Below are positions 6,070-15,841 of a stretch of 17,462 nucleotides of DNA, piece after piece. The stretch is taken from assembly GCA_002437305.1 (NCBI GenBank), contig DJOW01000070.1, positions 322 through 17,783 of the forward strand, written 5' to 3'. The stretch is from Bacteroidales bacterium UBA6428. Lineage in GTDB: Bacteria; Bacteroidota; Bacteroidia; Bacteroidales; UBA932. How positions within the stretch are numbered: the stretch's first letter is position 1; every line of letters begins with the position of its first letter. Below the pieces are notes generated by a model, which saw only the letters and a list, made by a program, of their open reading frames with translations, searched no databases and was not told the origin of the DNA. Made by a program: the position numbers and the translations under genes.

Positions 6070-9000
6070 ATGGAAAATACCAATCAAACAAATGAAAGAG
6101 GGATTCTTTCTCCGCGCAGATCCTTGCGTATGGTTTTCCTGCTGTTCTTTCTCTGCTGTTCCCTTGCGCAAGCAGGAGCGGGACAAGACCACAGGCATCG
6201 TTCGGACCAAGCGGAGAGAAGGACACTGTCGGCCCATTTCAAAGCCATCGAAAAAGAGACAGGCTATGCCTTCATCTACTCGAAAGAGATTCTGCCCGCG
6301 CTGAGCCAGGAAGTGACTTTGGACGTGTCGGGCCAAGACATCCACAAAATCCTCCCCGCGCTGTTTGAAGACACCCCGCTTACGTATGAGGTGAATGGGA
6401 AGCAAGTCGTGGTGGAGAAGAAAAAAGAGTTTTCTACCACCCCACAGAAAGAGAAAAAGGGCACGACGGTCAGCGGTGTCATTACCGACACGCAAGGGGT
6501 GCCTGTCATCGGCGCCGATGTCATTGAGAACGGAACCTCCAACGGAACAATCTCCGACATAGACGGCAGGTTCACCTTGGAGGTGAAGCCCGGCGCGACC
6601 TTGCGGATCAGTTTTATGGGATTCATCACACAGATGGTGTCCGTGGGCGACCACAACAGTCTTTCCGTTCGCTTGAAAGAAGACTCAAAAGGTCTGGAAG
6701 AGGCAGTGGTGGTAGGCTATGGCACGCAAAAGAAAATAACCGTGACGGGTTCGATCGCCACCGTAAAGGGAAGCGAACTGGTCAAGTCGCCGGTGCCGAA
6801 TCTTGCCGCCTCTCTTACCGGGCGTGTTTCAGGTGTGTCCACCATGCAGAACTCCGGCGAACCCGGCAAAGACGATGTCACCATCCGTGTACGCGGAATC
6901 GGCACGCTGACCGAAAATGCGGCTCAACCACTGGTGATAGTCGATGGCATTGAACGTTCGTTCGACCAAATCAACGCGGATGAGGTGGAATCCATCTCAG
7001 TCCTCAAAGATGCCTCCGCCACTGCCGTGTATGGTATCCGAGGAGCCAATGGCGTGATCATCGTCACCACGAAAAAAGGGGTGGACGGTCCGGCAAAAGT
7101 GAGCTATAACGGCAACTTTTCCGTACAAAGCCCCACCCGACTGCCCAAATTCTTGAAAGGATACGAATTTGCCAAACTCTACAACGAAGCGGCCGCCAAT
7201 GACAACCCGAACTCCGAACCGGCTTTCTCGGACGAGGAGTTGCAGAAATTCAAAGATGGCAGCGATCCGCTGTTCTACCCAAGTACCGACTGGCTGGATC
7301 TGGCAATGAAAAAGCACGCGGCACAAACCAGACACACGGTAAACATCAGCGGCAGCACAAAGCGCGTCAGTTACTTTGTTTCGTTGGGATACCTTTGGCA
7401 AGACGGCTTGTTCAAAGAGTTTCAAAAAGCAAGCAACATCAGCAACAACAACACCTACGGGCGCTTCAATTTCCGATCCAACATCTCAGTTGAAGTGACA
7501 TCCACCACCAAAGTGAACTTCCAGTTGGGTGGCTATTCCGGCCAGCGCAATTCTTCTCGCGGCATGGCCGAAGGAAGCGACAACTCATTCTTCCGGCGGT
7601 TGTTGCAATCGCCTCCCAACGGCACAATCGGCTATTATGAAGGCAAAATCATAAAATTGGATCAAGCCGGTGGACGCTATTCGGGAGGACGCAACGCACT
7701 GGAGGCTCTCAACGACGGGTATGTAGACGTGCAATCAAACAGCCTGAGCATTAATCTCGGCCTCGAACAGAAACTGGACTTTCTGTTGAGAGGGCTTTCA
7801 TTCAGGGCTCAATTGGCATACGACAACAGTTATTGGAGACAAAGGACTTTCCGCCGCAACGCTATCGCATACTCACCGGTCAAGTCAGCGGATGGGGAAA
7901 CAGTCTTCCGTCCGTTAGGAGACGAGACCGATGTCGTGGCCGACCCGGCAATGGCATACGGACGCGGGCGGCAATTCTACGTTGACTGGGGACTGAACTA
8001 TAGCCGGAGTTTCGGAGACCACCATGTGGGAGCGTTGTTGTTGTACAATCAAAAGAAAAAATGGTATCACGGCCAAAGTTATCCTGGGGTACCTTTGGGA
8101 TACCAGGACATGGTTGGCCGAGTGACATATAATTACGACTATCGCTATCTGTTGGAATTCAACATCGGCCGGAACGGCTCGGAAAATTTCCCGAAAAACC
8201 ACCGTTTCGGATGGTTCCCCGCAGTTTCCATTGGCTGGATTCCTACAAATGAGTCCTTTGTAAAGAGAATTCTCGGAAGCGACATCCTGTCATACCTGAA
8301 AATCCGCGCTTCATACGGCGAGGTGGGCAACGACAAGTTCGGAAGCGCCCGCTTCATGTACTATCCTTCTGAATATTTAAATGGCTCCGGTCTGAGCGGA
8401 TACGGAATTCTGGGAGAAGATCCCAAACTGTATTATGGCTTCTACGAAGGGAAAGCCGGTAACCCTAATGTGACATGGGAACGTTCGAAAAAGGCCGACA
8501 TTGCCATAGAGTCACGTTTCCTGAAAGACCAGTTGAATTTAACATTCAATTACTTCCATGAAAAACGCGATAATATTCTGACCAAACGAAACACCATTCC
8601 CAGTTATATATCTGCCGTCATTCAAGATACCTATAACATAGGTCGGGTAAAAAACGGTGGATATGAAATCGAATGGGGATGGAAAAGCGACATACGCGAT
8701 TTCCATTACTGGATCAACGGAAATTATTCGTTCGCACGCAACGAGATTCTCTTCATGGATGAAATACTCAACGAGAAGTATCCGAACCTCAACCGTACCG
8801 GCCATCGCGTGGGCGAACAGTACGGGTACGTGTTTGACGGGTTCTTCAATACACAGGAAGAGATCGATGCCGCGCCACTGTATTTCGACAAGAAACCATC
8901 TTTGGGCGATACCAGGTACAAGGATATCACAGGTGACGGAGTCATCGACGTAAACGACCAGCAAGCTATCGGATACCCACGTTTTCCGGAGATTTTCTAT

Positions 9001-9471
9001 GGCATTTCCGCTGGATTCTCCTTTCGAGGATTCGATTTCAGCGTGCTTTTCCAGGGATGCGCCAATGCCTCCATTTTCCTGAGCGATACGTTCTATAAGC
9101 CATTCAACTCATTCGGATCGGCTCTCGATATCGTGGAAGGACGCTGGCATGCCGACAGCCCGGACGGAAATGCCAACGCCACTTTCCCGAAACTGACGGT
9201 GGCTTACGGAACCCCGCAAAACTATTACAACTCCACACTCAACCAGAAAGACGCTTCATACATCAGGTTGAAAAACGTAGAGATCGGATATTCCTTCACC
9301 AAAGCCCGTTTTAAAAGGCTTCCAATCGCTTCAGCCCGACTGTTCGTCAACGGACAGAATCTGATCACGTGGGACAAGCTGAAAATCATCGATCCGGAAG
9401 GAGTGGCCGGACGGGATTTGAGATACCCGCAGATGACAACGATGAACATCGGATGCCGAGTCGATTTTTAA
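6070..9471 (+). CDS. SusC-like TonB-dependent receptor with STN signalling domain (SusC1)
   Basis: Outer-membrane oligosaccharide importer of 1133 residues that also acts as a signal transducer. Order: signal peptide about 1-36 (basic NERGILSPRRSLR, then hydrophobic MVFLLFFLCCSLAQA), STN domain about 51-117 (TLSAHFKAIEKETGYAFIYS to YEVNGKQVVV), carboxypeptidase-regulatory-like domain about 132-203 (VSGVITDTQGVPVIGADV), TonB-box-like LEEAVVVGYG at 209-218, plug about 220-335 (VRGIGTL, VLKDASATAVYGIRGANGVI), then the 22-stranded barrel ending in a terminal Phe (NIGCRVDF). STN is present only in receptors that signal to FecR-type anti-sigma factors, which matches the two genes upstream. A periplasmic loop GDTRYKDITGDGVIDVND resembles a calcium-binding turn found in many SusC proteins. 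The partner SusD starts four bases after the stop. Confidence 0.96.
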   Translation: MENTNQTNERGILSPRRSLRMVFLLFFLCCSLAQAGAGQDHRHRSDQAERRTLSAHFKAIEKETGYAFIYSKEILPALSQEVTLDVSGQDIHKILPALFEDTPLTYEVNGKQVVVEKKKEFSTTPQKEKKGTTVSGVITDTQGVPVIGADVIENGTSNGTISDIDGRFTLEVKPGATLRISFMGFITQMVSVGDHNSLSVRLKEDSKGLEEAVVVGYGTQKKITVTGSIATVKGSELVKSPVPNLAASLTGRVSGVSTMQNSGEPGKDDVTIRVRGIGTLTENAAQPLVIVDGIERSFDQINADEVESISVLKDASATAVYGIRGANGVIIVTTKKGVDGPAKVSYNGNFSVQSPTRLPKFLKGYEFAKLYNEAAANDNPNSEPAFSDEELQKFKDGSDPLFYPSTDWLDLAMKKHAAQTRHTVNISGSTKRVSYFVSLGYLWQDGLFKEFQKASNISNNNTYGRFNFRSNISVEVTSTTKVNFQLGGYSGQRNSSRGMAEGSDNSFFRRLLQSPPNGTIGYYEGKIIKLDQAGGRYSGGRNALEALNDGYVDVQSNSLSINLGLEQKLDFLLRGLSFRAQLAYDNSYWRQRTFRRNAIAYSPVKSADGETVFRPLGDETDVVADPAMAYGRGRQFYVDWGLNYSRSFGDHHVGALLLYNQKKKWYHGQSYPGVPLGYQDMVGRVTYNYDYRYLLEFNIGRNGSENFPKNHRFGWFPAVSIGWIPTNESFVKRILGSDILSYLKIRASYGEVGNDKFGSARFMYYPSEYLNGSGLSGYGILGEDPKLYYGFYEGKAGNPNVTWERSKKADIAIESRFLKDQLNLTFNYFHEKRDNILTKRNTIPSYISAVIQDTYNIGRVKNGGYEIEWGWKSDIRDFHYWINGNYSFARNEILFMDEILNEKYPNLNRTGHRVGEQYGYVFDGFFNTQEEIDAAPLYFDKKPSLGDTRYKDITGDGVIDVNDQQAIGYPRFPEIFYGISAGFSFRGFDFSVLFQGCANASIFLSDTFYKPFNSFGSALDIVEGRWHADSPDGNANATFPKLTVAYGTPQNYYNSTLNQKDASYIRLKNVEIGYSFTKARFKRLPIASARLFVNGQNLITWDKLKIIDPEGVAGRDLRYPQMTTMNIGCRVDF

Positions 9472-9475
9472 GACC

Positions 9476-11287
9476 ATGATTCAGCAATTAAACGCTTTGA
9501 CAGAAATGATAAAAAATAAACTAACGAAACTGACCGCCGGCCTGCTGCTTGTCACCGGCATGTGCTGTCCGTCATGCAACCATTTTCTTGAGATGCCCGA
9601 ACAGGCGGGCATCAACATCGACTCCGTGTTCAGCAACTGGCGCAACACGGAACTGTATCTCTATACACTCTACGAACACGCCCCTTTGATCCTCCTTCCA
9701 AATGACAACAATTTTTTCAATATGGGCGGTGCCTCGCGCGTCTCTCTCACCGATGAATCCGGATCATATCCTGGGCAAAGTGCCTATACTACCCACAAGG
9801 TATACGCCGGCAACGTAGACGCGACTTGGTTCACCTCCGCCAAGAAGGGTGGAGAAGACGGCTACGATTTCCATTGGCAAACCATCCGACGCAACTGGGT
9901 AATGCTGGAAAACATAGATCGGGTACCCGATGCCACGCCACAGCAGAAAAACAGAATAAAGGGCGAATGCCGCACCCTGATAGCGTTGGAATATTTTGAA
10001 ATGTGGAAACGCTACGGAGGAATGCCGCTCATCAAAAAAGCGCTGGACGGGAATGATTTTGGTTCGGGGGAACGGAAATCAGTGGAGGAGACGTGCGATT
10101 ATATTGTTCAACTGTGTGACGAAGCCATCAACAACCCGGATTTCCCGGCCCGGGTAGAAAGTTCCATAGAATTCGGACGTGCCACGAAAGCGCTGGCCTA
10201 TTGCCTGAAAGCCAGAACACTGCTCTATGCGGCCAGCGATCTGTTCAACACCGCCACCCCATATATGGACTTCGGCGAACACAACAATCTGATATGCTTC
10301 GGCAATCACGACCCAAACCGTTGGAAGGCTGCCCGCGACGCAGCCAAGGAGGCCATCGACTATTGCGAAAGCAACGGATATGCCATCGTGCATGACCAGG
10401 GCATCGACAAAAATTACTCTATAGCCGCCTGCGCTCCCCCGAAAGACGGGAATACGGAAATTGTGTTTGCCACCTACTTGCATCCGAAACGGATAGAGTG
10501 GTGCAGGCTGGCTTATCTTTTTCGCGGCAGAGCCAACGGATATGCAGCCAACGCTCCAACACAGAACGCAGTGGAGTTTTACAGCAATGTGGACGGGACA
10601 AAGGTGGACTGGAGCAAAAAGATCACGACACCTCCCAACGATCCGACGTATCCCTATAAAAATCTGGATCCCCGATTCCATCAGTCCATCGCCTACAACG
10701 GTTGTAAATGGTACACCAATCCTGACATGACATTGGAGTTTCACGACCATGCGCTAGGTTCCGCATGGGCCGGCCAGGAATCCCGGCAGAAAAGAGGCTC
10801 TATCCACCTGTACGGATTCCGCAAGTACTTCAACGGGTACGAAAAGACATACGGACAAAACCACGTCGTTATGCAACCCATCTTCCGGCTCGCCGAAATG
10901 TATCTGGCCTTCGCGGAAGCCAGCAATGAATTTGGAGGCGACCAGACACAGGCTTTCGACTACATTGACGTGATCCGCCAAAGGTCGGGGATGCCGAAAG
11001 CCGACCGCAGCATGGATCAGGAGGCTTTCCGTGACTTCATCCGCGATGAGCGGGCTGTGGAATTGTATGCCGAAGATCACCGCTATTTCGATCTGAAAAG
11101 GTGGAAGACACCTGAAAAGATGCTACAAATCAATCAAATCAACATAGTCCGTCAGGCCGATCGCACATTTACTTACGAACGTAAGCCGTATCAGACACGT
11201 GCCTGGCACGAATGGTGGTATCTCCATCCGTTCCCTTATGATGAAGTGAATAAGAATTACGGATTGGTTCAAAATCCAGGGTGGTAA
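9476..11287 (+). CDS. SusD-like surface glycan-binding lipoprotein (SusD1)
   Basis: RagB/SusD-family lipoprotein of 603 residues, expected to cap SusC1 on the cell surface and deliver oligosaccharides. The N-terminus has a hydrophobic run AGLLLVTGMCCPSC and then NHFLEMPEQ, as in SusD proteins, so Cys34 is the likely lipidated residue; the box (CPS-C) is poor and Cys30/31 add ambiguity. ATG 9506 (MIKNKLTKL) would give a more compact signal peptide than ATG 9476. Family marks: MWKRYGGMPLI, KARTLLYAASDLFN at about 245-258 (TPR part), the near C-terminal RDERAVELYAEDHRYFDLKRW at about 521-541, and the ending QNPGW. It follows SusC1 by four bases, so the two are cotranscribed. Confidence 0.94.
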   Translation: MIQQLNALTEMIKNKLTKLTAGLLLVTGMCCPSCNHFLEMPEQAGINIDSVFSNWRNTELYLYTLYEHAPLILLPNDNNFFNMGGASRVSLTDESGSYPGQSAYTTHKVYAGNVDATWFTSAKKGGEDGYDFHWQTIRRNWVMLENIDRVPDATPQQKNRIKGECRTLIALEYFEMWKRYGGMPLIKKALDGNDFGSGERKSVEETCDYIVQLCDEAINNPDFPARVESSIEFGRATKALAYCLKARTLLYAASDLFNTATPYMDFGEHNNLICFGNHDPNRWKAARDAAKEAIDYCESNGYAIVHDQGIDKNYSIAACAPPKDGNTEIVFATYLHPKRIEWCRLAYLFRGRANGYAANAPTQNAVEFYSNVDGTKVDWSKKITTPPNDPTYPYKNLDPRFHQSIAYNGCKWYTNPDMTLEFHDHALGSAWAGQESRQKRGSIHLYGFRKYFNGYEKTYGQNHVVMQPIFRLAEMYLAFAEASNEFGGDQTQAFDYIDVIRQRSGMPKADRSMDQEAFRDFIRDERAVELYAEDHRYFDLKRWKTPEKMLQINQINIVRQADRTFTYERKPYQTRAWHEWWYLHPFPYDEVNKNYGLVQNPGW

Positions 11288-11296
11288 TTTACTTGA

Positions 11297-14107
11297 ATGA
11301 AAAGAATGATGAAAATATTATATACCAATATTTACAGAAAGCCTGTCTGCTTTCTGCTGTTTCTGCTGATAGGAGGAATATCGGGCACAACGATGGCACA
11401 GCACGCGCGGTTGGACCGGAAGCAGGACGCCGCTAAAGATTCTTGCGAGAACAGGGTGAATTTCGGTCCGATAGAACGGAACAGCGCCGCGCTTGTAGAC
11501 AAGGCCGACGGCAACCGGCTGCAACGGAACTCGGTTTACTCTGTAACCCAGTCACTCTACGGCATGATACCAGGTCTTGTCATGCGCCAAGGCCAAGGAG
11601 AACCTGGCAGCGATGACGCCTCCTTCCTGGTAAGGGGAGTGGGAACATTCGGCAACACTAACGGGCCGCTTATCCTCATCGATGGCTTCGAAAGGAGCAT
11701 AGAGTCGGTCGCTTTGGAAGATATAGAATCGGTTTCGGTTTTGAAGGACGCCACGGCAGCCGTACTTTATGGGAACAAGGCCGCAAATGGAGTCATCCTG
11801 ATCACCACCAAACGGGGCGATGTCGGGAAACCGCGCATTAAGGTTGATATGACCACCGGCTTGCAGCAACCTCTCCGGCTGCCTACGTTCGTGTCTTCCG
11901 CTGAGTATGCGGAGATGTACAACCAGGCCCTGTTGAACGATGGCTTGCCCACCCTCTACTCTCAAACAGACATTGACGCCTATCGGGCCGGGAACTCCAA
12001 TCTCTACCCCAACGTGGATTGGATGGATGAAATGCTGCGCGGCAATGCCCCTCTGACGCGGGTCAACGCCACGGCCACAGGCGGCAATAAGGTCGTGAAA
12101 TACTATGCCTCCATCGGCTACCTGCTTCAGGACGGTCTGTTCGACCATACCGACACACACGAAGGTTATGACACCAATATCCGGTTGAACCGCCTGAACT
12201 TCCGTTCCAATCTGGATATCCAGCTCATGAAAGAATGGAACATGAAGTTCGACATTTTCGGAGTGATAAACGGTAAAAACACTCCTTACCGCTACGATGT
12301 GGTGTGGACGGTACTGAACCGTTACCCTTCTACCATTCCAATGTATGTGGAACCCGGCAAACTGGGAGGTACACCCAACTATCCAAGCAACCCGATGTCT
12401 GTCATCAACGAGCAGGGTTACGCCAACTCACAGAACCGCTACATACAGAGCGCCCTCTCCACGGAATACGACTTCGTGCGGTGGGTCAAGGGGCTGAAGG
12501 CAGGAATCCGTTTTTCGTATGACAGCTACTACTCGGTGAAAGACGGCTGGCAACGCTCCGTCGAATCATTCAACCTGTTGCCGGATCATACTATTGGAGA
12601 AGCCATCGGAAAGAACAGCACATTGAGTTACATTTCCCCTGGAGGAAACGCTCAGAGTCTGGCATTCAACTTCGAAGGGTACATCGACTACCAAGTCGAA
12701 TGGAACGACAAGCACCGGCTGTCCGTGTTGGGATTGTACCATCAAGACAAACAGACAACCAGCGCACAGACGCCTTATAAGAACCAATCGCTCAGCGGGC
12801 TGCTCAGCTACCAGTTGTCCGATCGCTATTTGGTGGATGTCGGACTGAACTATGCAGGTGTGGAGCGTTTCAGGAAAGGAGACCGATTCGGACTCTTTCC
12901 ATCGGTGGCGGCGGCATGGGTCATCTCCGAAGAATCGTTCATGTCTGGATTACCTGCCATAGATCACCTGAAACTGCGTGCGTCTGTCGGCAAGACAGGA
13001 AGAAGCAGTTTCGACCTGAGGTATGCCTACCGTGACTACTACGCGTACAGCGGAGACTATTATTTCGGAAACGGCTCATCGCCTACACAGGCTATGGTGG
13101 AGACAGCTTTGTCGAATCCGGACCTGAGTTACGAAACTGCCCTGACGTATAACATAGGGGCCGACATACGCCTCTGGAAATGCTTGCATCTGCAGGCTAC
13201 CTATTTTCACGAGAAACGAGAGAATATACTGGTTTCCCGTTCCAATGTTGTGCCTTCACTGATAGGAGCCTCTCTCCAACCGGTCAATATGGGAAAGGCC
13301 AGGAAAAGCGGTGTGGAGCTGTCGGCCCGTTACGAACAGAGCTACAGTGACGGTTCAATCGCCTTGCAGCTGAATGCCACACGGATGAGCAGCAAGATCC
13401 TGTACAACGCCGAACTTCCCGTACCTGAAGGAAGTGAATACAACTATCGGAGCGGCCATGCCATCTCGCAACCGTTCGGTCTCAAGTTCGCCGGTTTCTT
13501 CCAATCTGAGGAAGAAATAAACAACAGCCCCGTCCAGCAGTTCGGAGAAGTGAAACCCGGAGACATGAAGTACTACGACTTGAACAATGACGGGGTCATC
13601 AATTCGTATGACGAGACAGCCATCGGGAAGTCCGTCTACCCGGAATGGGAATTGGGCTTCCTTATCGATTTCACCTACAAAGGATTTGATTTGAGCGGGT
13701 TGTTCCAGGCACAATTGGGTCGCGACATTTATTTGGGAAACAATTCTCTGGTATATTGGCCTCTGGTCAACGATGCGAAAATCTCCACCTATGTGGACAC
13801 GCCTTGGACGGAAGAAACGGCATCCATTGCCAAGTATCCGCGCCTCACCACCCAAGCAAATCCAAACAACTATCGAAGCAGTGATTTCTGGTACAAGAAA
13901 GCCGACTTTTTGCGGCTGCGTTCCTTGGAACTGGGGTACACCTTACCGTTGGCCAAGTCGCATGCGGACGCTCCTTCCGTCAGGATCTTCCTGCAAGGAA
14001 GTAACCTGTTCACACTAAGCAATTTCTCCTTCAGTGACCCCGAAACCTACCAGGTGGGATATCCTGCCATGCGATCGTACAACATAGGACTCAATCTAAA
14101 ATTCTGA
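11297..14107 (+). CDS. Second SusC-like receptor without STN or regulatory domain (SusC2)
   Basis: TonB-linked outer-membrane receptor of 936 residues, about 200 shorter than SusC1. A signal peptide (about 1-34, VCFLLFLLIGGISGTTMAQ) is followed by only some 50 residues before the plug. No STN domain, no carboxypeptidase-regulatory-like domain and no VVVGYG box are visible; the corresponding stretch reads RVNFGPIERNSAALV. The plug is recognisable (FLVRGVGTF at about 110-118, VLKDATAAVLYGNKAANGVI), as are barrel segments shared with SusC1 (YFHEKRENIL; RFGLFPSVAAAW versus RFGWFPAVSIGW). The loop YYDLNNDGVINSYDE and terminal NIGLNLKF with final Phe are present, so the barrel is complete. It begins ten bases after SusD1 and is followed four bases later by its own SusD. 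It can probably transport but not signal to FecR. Confidence 0.94.
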   Translation: MKRMMKILYTNIYRKPVCFLLFLLIGGISGTTMAQHARLDRKQDAAKDSCENRVNFGPIERNSAALVDKADGNRLQRNSVYSVTQSLYGMIPGLVMRQGQGEPGSDDASFLVRGVGTFGNTNGPLILIDGFERSIESVALEDIESVSVLKDATAAVLYGNKAANGVILITTKRGDVGKPRIKVDMTTGLQQPLRLPTFVSSAEYAEMYNQALLNDGLPTLYSQTDIDAYRAGNSNLYPNVDWMDEMLRGNAPLTRVNATATGGNKVVKYYASIGYLLQDGLFDHTDTHEGYDTNIRLNRLNFRSNLDIQLMKEWNMKFDIFGVINGKNTPYRYDVVWTVLNRYPSTIPMYVEPGKLGGTPNYPSNPMSVINEQGYANSQNRYIQSALSTEYDFVRWVKGLKAGIRFSYDSYYSVKDGWQRSVESFNLLPDHTIGEAIGKNSTLSYISPGGNAQSLAFNFEGYIDYQVEWNDKHRLSVLGLYHQDKQTTSAQTPYKNQSLSGLLSYQLSDRYLVDVGLNYAGVERFRKGDRFGLFPSVAAAWVISEESFMSGLPAIDHLKLRASVGKTGRSSFDLRYAYRDYYAYSGDYYFGNGSSPTQAMVETALSNPDLSYETALTYNIGADIRLWKCLHLQATYFHEKRENILVSRSNVVPSLIGASLQPVNMGKARKSGVELSARYEQSYSDGSIALQLNATRMSSKILYNAELPVPEGSEYNYRSGHAISQPFGLKFAGFFQSEEEINNSPVQQFGEVKPGDMKYYDLNNDGVINSYDETAIGKSVYPEWELGFLIDFTYKGFDLSGLFQAQLGRDIYLGNNSLVYWPLVNDAKISTYVDTPWTEETASIAKYPRLTTQANPNNYRSSDFWYKKADFLRLRSLELGYTLPLAKSHADAPSVRIFLQGSNLFTLSNFSFSDPETYQVGYPAMRSYNIGLNLKF

Positions 14108-14111
14108 TATA

Positions 14112-15827
14112 ATGAAAACAACCCTCTTTAAAAAGAGCCTGCTAATAATGATGTTGGCCGCCGGAACACAAGCGTGCCATTTTCTCGACCCTGAAGAATA
14201 CACGATCCGCTCAGCCGACCAGATGCGCGAAGGTTTCTATTACTACCAGTCATTGAGAGCCGGAGCCTACACGAATCTGCCCACAGGATACAATTCTATC
14301 GGCAATTCCTGGCTGGCGGCAGCATGTGACGAGGCAGAGGATGTCAACCCAATGGAAACCATACAATCCTTCAATATTGGCAACTGGAATCAGTTTTCCA
14401 ATCCCGATGACCGCTGGAGCGCACTCTACGCGGGGATTAGGAAGACATTCGATTTCACATTGCTGACCGATAACCAGGATTGGGAATCCTTCCGCCTGTC
14501 CGACCCTACAGAATACGAGAAAAGGATGTACATGACAGACATGTACCGGAATGAAATGCCTTTCCTGCGGGCCTTCTATTATTTCGAGCTTATCAAGCGG
14601 TACGGAGGAGTCCCATTGGTGACGAAGAAACTGGAGGTCAATACGGATCTGCCTGAAATTCTGCAGATGGAACGTGCCGGCTTTGCCCAGTGCGTTGACT
14701 ACATTGTGAGCCAGTGCGACTTGGCGGCCGGGAAATTGCTGGAGGAGCACGACCTCTCCGAGGCGGGTTCGCCCACAAAAGGGGCAGCTTTGGCATTGAA
14801 GGCACGTACTCTGCTCTATGCTGCCAGCGACTTATTCAACCGGGCGGAAAACACCGATCCGGTGACCGGATATGTCGGAGGTGACCGCAAGGAACGGTGG
14901 GAAAAAGCCGCCCGGGCCGCTCTGGCAGTGTTGAATATGTCCACTTACCGGCTTAACGACTCCTATTCGACACTCTTTCAGTTGGGTTCAGCACAAAACA
15001 AGGAGGTCATTTTCGAGCGACGTAGGGGATTGCTAAACACCTTCGAAGCCATCAATTACCCAATCACTTTCAATGGAGGCAAAACAGGCACGTGTCCATC
15101 GCAGAATCTTGTGGACGCCTACGAAATGCAAAAAGACGGGTCGGCATTCGACTGGAATGACCCCAACCAGCAAACACATCCTTACGAAGGAAGGGATCCC
15201 CGGCTGAAAATGACAGTAGTGGTCAACAACAGCCAATGGAACGGACGCGCCATCGAAATTTGGGAAGGAGGAAAAGATGGAAATCCGATAGACAAGACCA
15301 CCAAAACCGGTTATTATCTCAAGAAATACGTAGCGGAGAATTTGGACTTGACCAAAAACAACACTTCATATCATCAATGGATTTATTTCAGGTTGGCCGA
15401 AATGTACCTTGACTATGCGGAAGCAATGAACGAAGCTTTCGGTCCCGACTACACAGACTCCGAGTTCACGCTGTCCGCCCGTGATGCAGTCAACCGGGTG
15501 CGCGGCAGGGCCGATGTGAAGATGCCGCCGTTCCCGACAGGCATGACCAAAGAATCGTTCCGCACTCGTCTGCGCAACGAGCGCCGGGTGGAATTGGCCT
15601 TCGAAGACCACCGCTTCTGGGATCTGCGCCGATGGGACCAGGCCGCCCAGGGCATCGGGGGAGAGCTGCGAGGCGTTAAAATAACCAAAGGAAGCGGCGA
15701 TGGGTTCATCTACCGACCTTTTGTGGTGGAAAAACGGAGCTATGCCCCCCGGATGGCGCTCTACCCTATTCCGGCCTCGGAAATTTCGAAGTCAAAGGGA
15801 ATGTTGAAACAAAACCCGAACTGGTAA
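14112..15827 (+). CDS. Second SusD-like lipoprotein (SusD2)
   Basis: RagB/SusD-family lipoprotein of 571 residues, partner of SusC2. The signal peptide (KKSLLIMMLAAGTQAC) puts the lipidated residue at Cys22, followed by HFLDPEEY as in other family members. Marks: FELIKRYGGVPLVTKKLE, KARTLLYAASDLFN at about 230-243 (nearly identical to SusD1 here, a TPR helix), RNERRVELAFEDHRFWDLRRW at about 487-507, and the ending QNPNW. It lies four bases after SusC2 and 14 before the GH16 gene. Ligand cannot be read from sequence; the neighbours suggest a beta-glucan or similar beta-linked glycan. Confidence 0.95.
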   Translation: MKTTLFKKSLLIMMLAAGTQACHFLDPEEYTIRSADQMREGFYYYQSLRAGAYTNLPTGYNSIGNSWLAAACDEAEDVNPMETIQSFNIGNWNQFSNPDDRWSALYAGIRKTFDFTLLTDNQDWESFRLSDPTEYEKRMYMTDMYRNEMPFLRAFYYFELIKRYGGVPLVTKKLEVNTDLPEILQMERAGFAQCVDYIVSQCDLAAGKLLEEHDLSEAGSPTKGAALALKARTLLYAASDLFNRAENTDPVTGYVGGDRKERWEKAARAALAVLNMSTYRLNDSYSTLFQLGSAQNKEVIFERRRGLLNTFEAINYPITFNGGKTGTCPSQNLVDAYEMQKDGSAFDWNDPNQQTHPYEGRDPRLKMTVVVNNSQWNGRAIEIWEGGKDGNPIDKTTKTGYYLKKYVAENLDLTKNNTSYHQWIYFRLAEMYLDYAEAMNEAFGPDYTDSEFTLSARDAVNRVRGRADVKMPPFPTGMTKESFRTRLRNERRVELAFEDHRFWDLRRWDQAAQGIGGELRGVKITKGSGDGFIYRPFVVEKRSYAPRMALYPIPASEISKSKGMLKQNPNW

Positions 15828-15841
15828 AAAATCAAATCAAC

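Noticed and set aside
10079..10750. Minus-strand open frame of 223 codons inside SusD1
   Set aside because: It is fully antisense to a well-supported SusD gene, shows no domain, and has no plausible promoter.
11297..14107. SusC2 as an N-terminally truncated pseudogene
   Set aside because: It has its own signal peptide, an intact plug, a complete barrel with terminal Phe, no internal stop, and a following SusD; the short N-terminus fits a recurring short SusC type.
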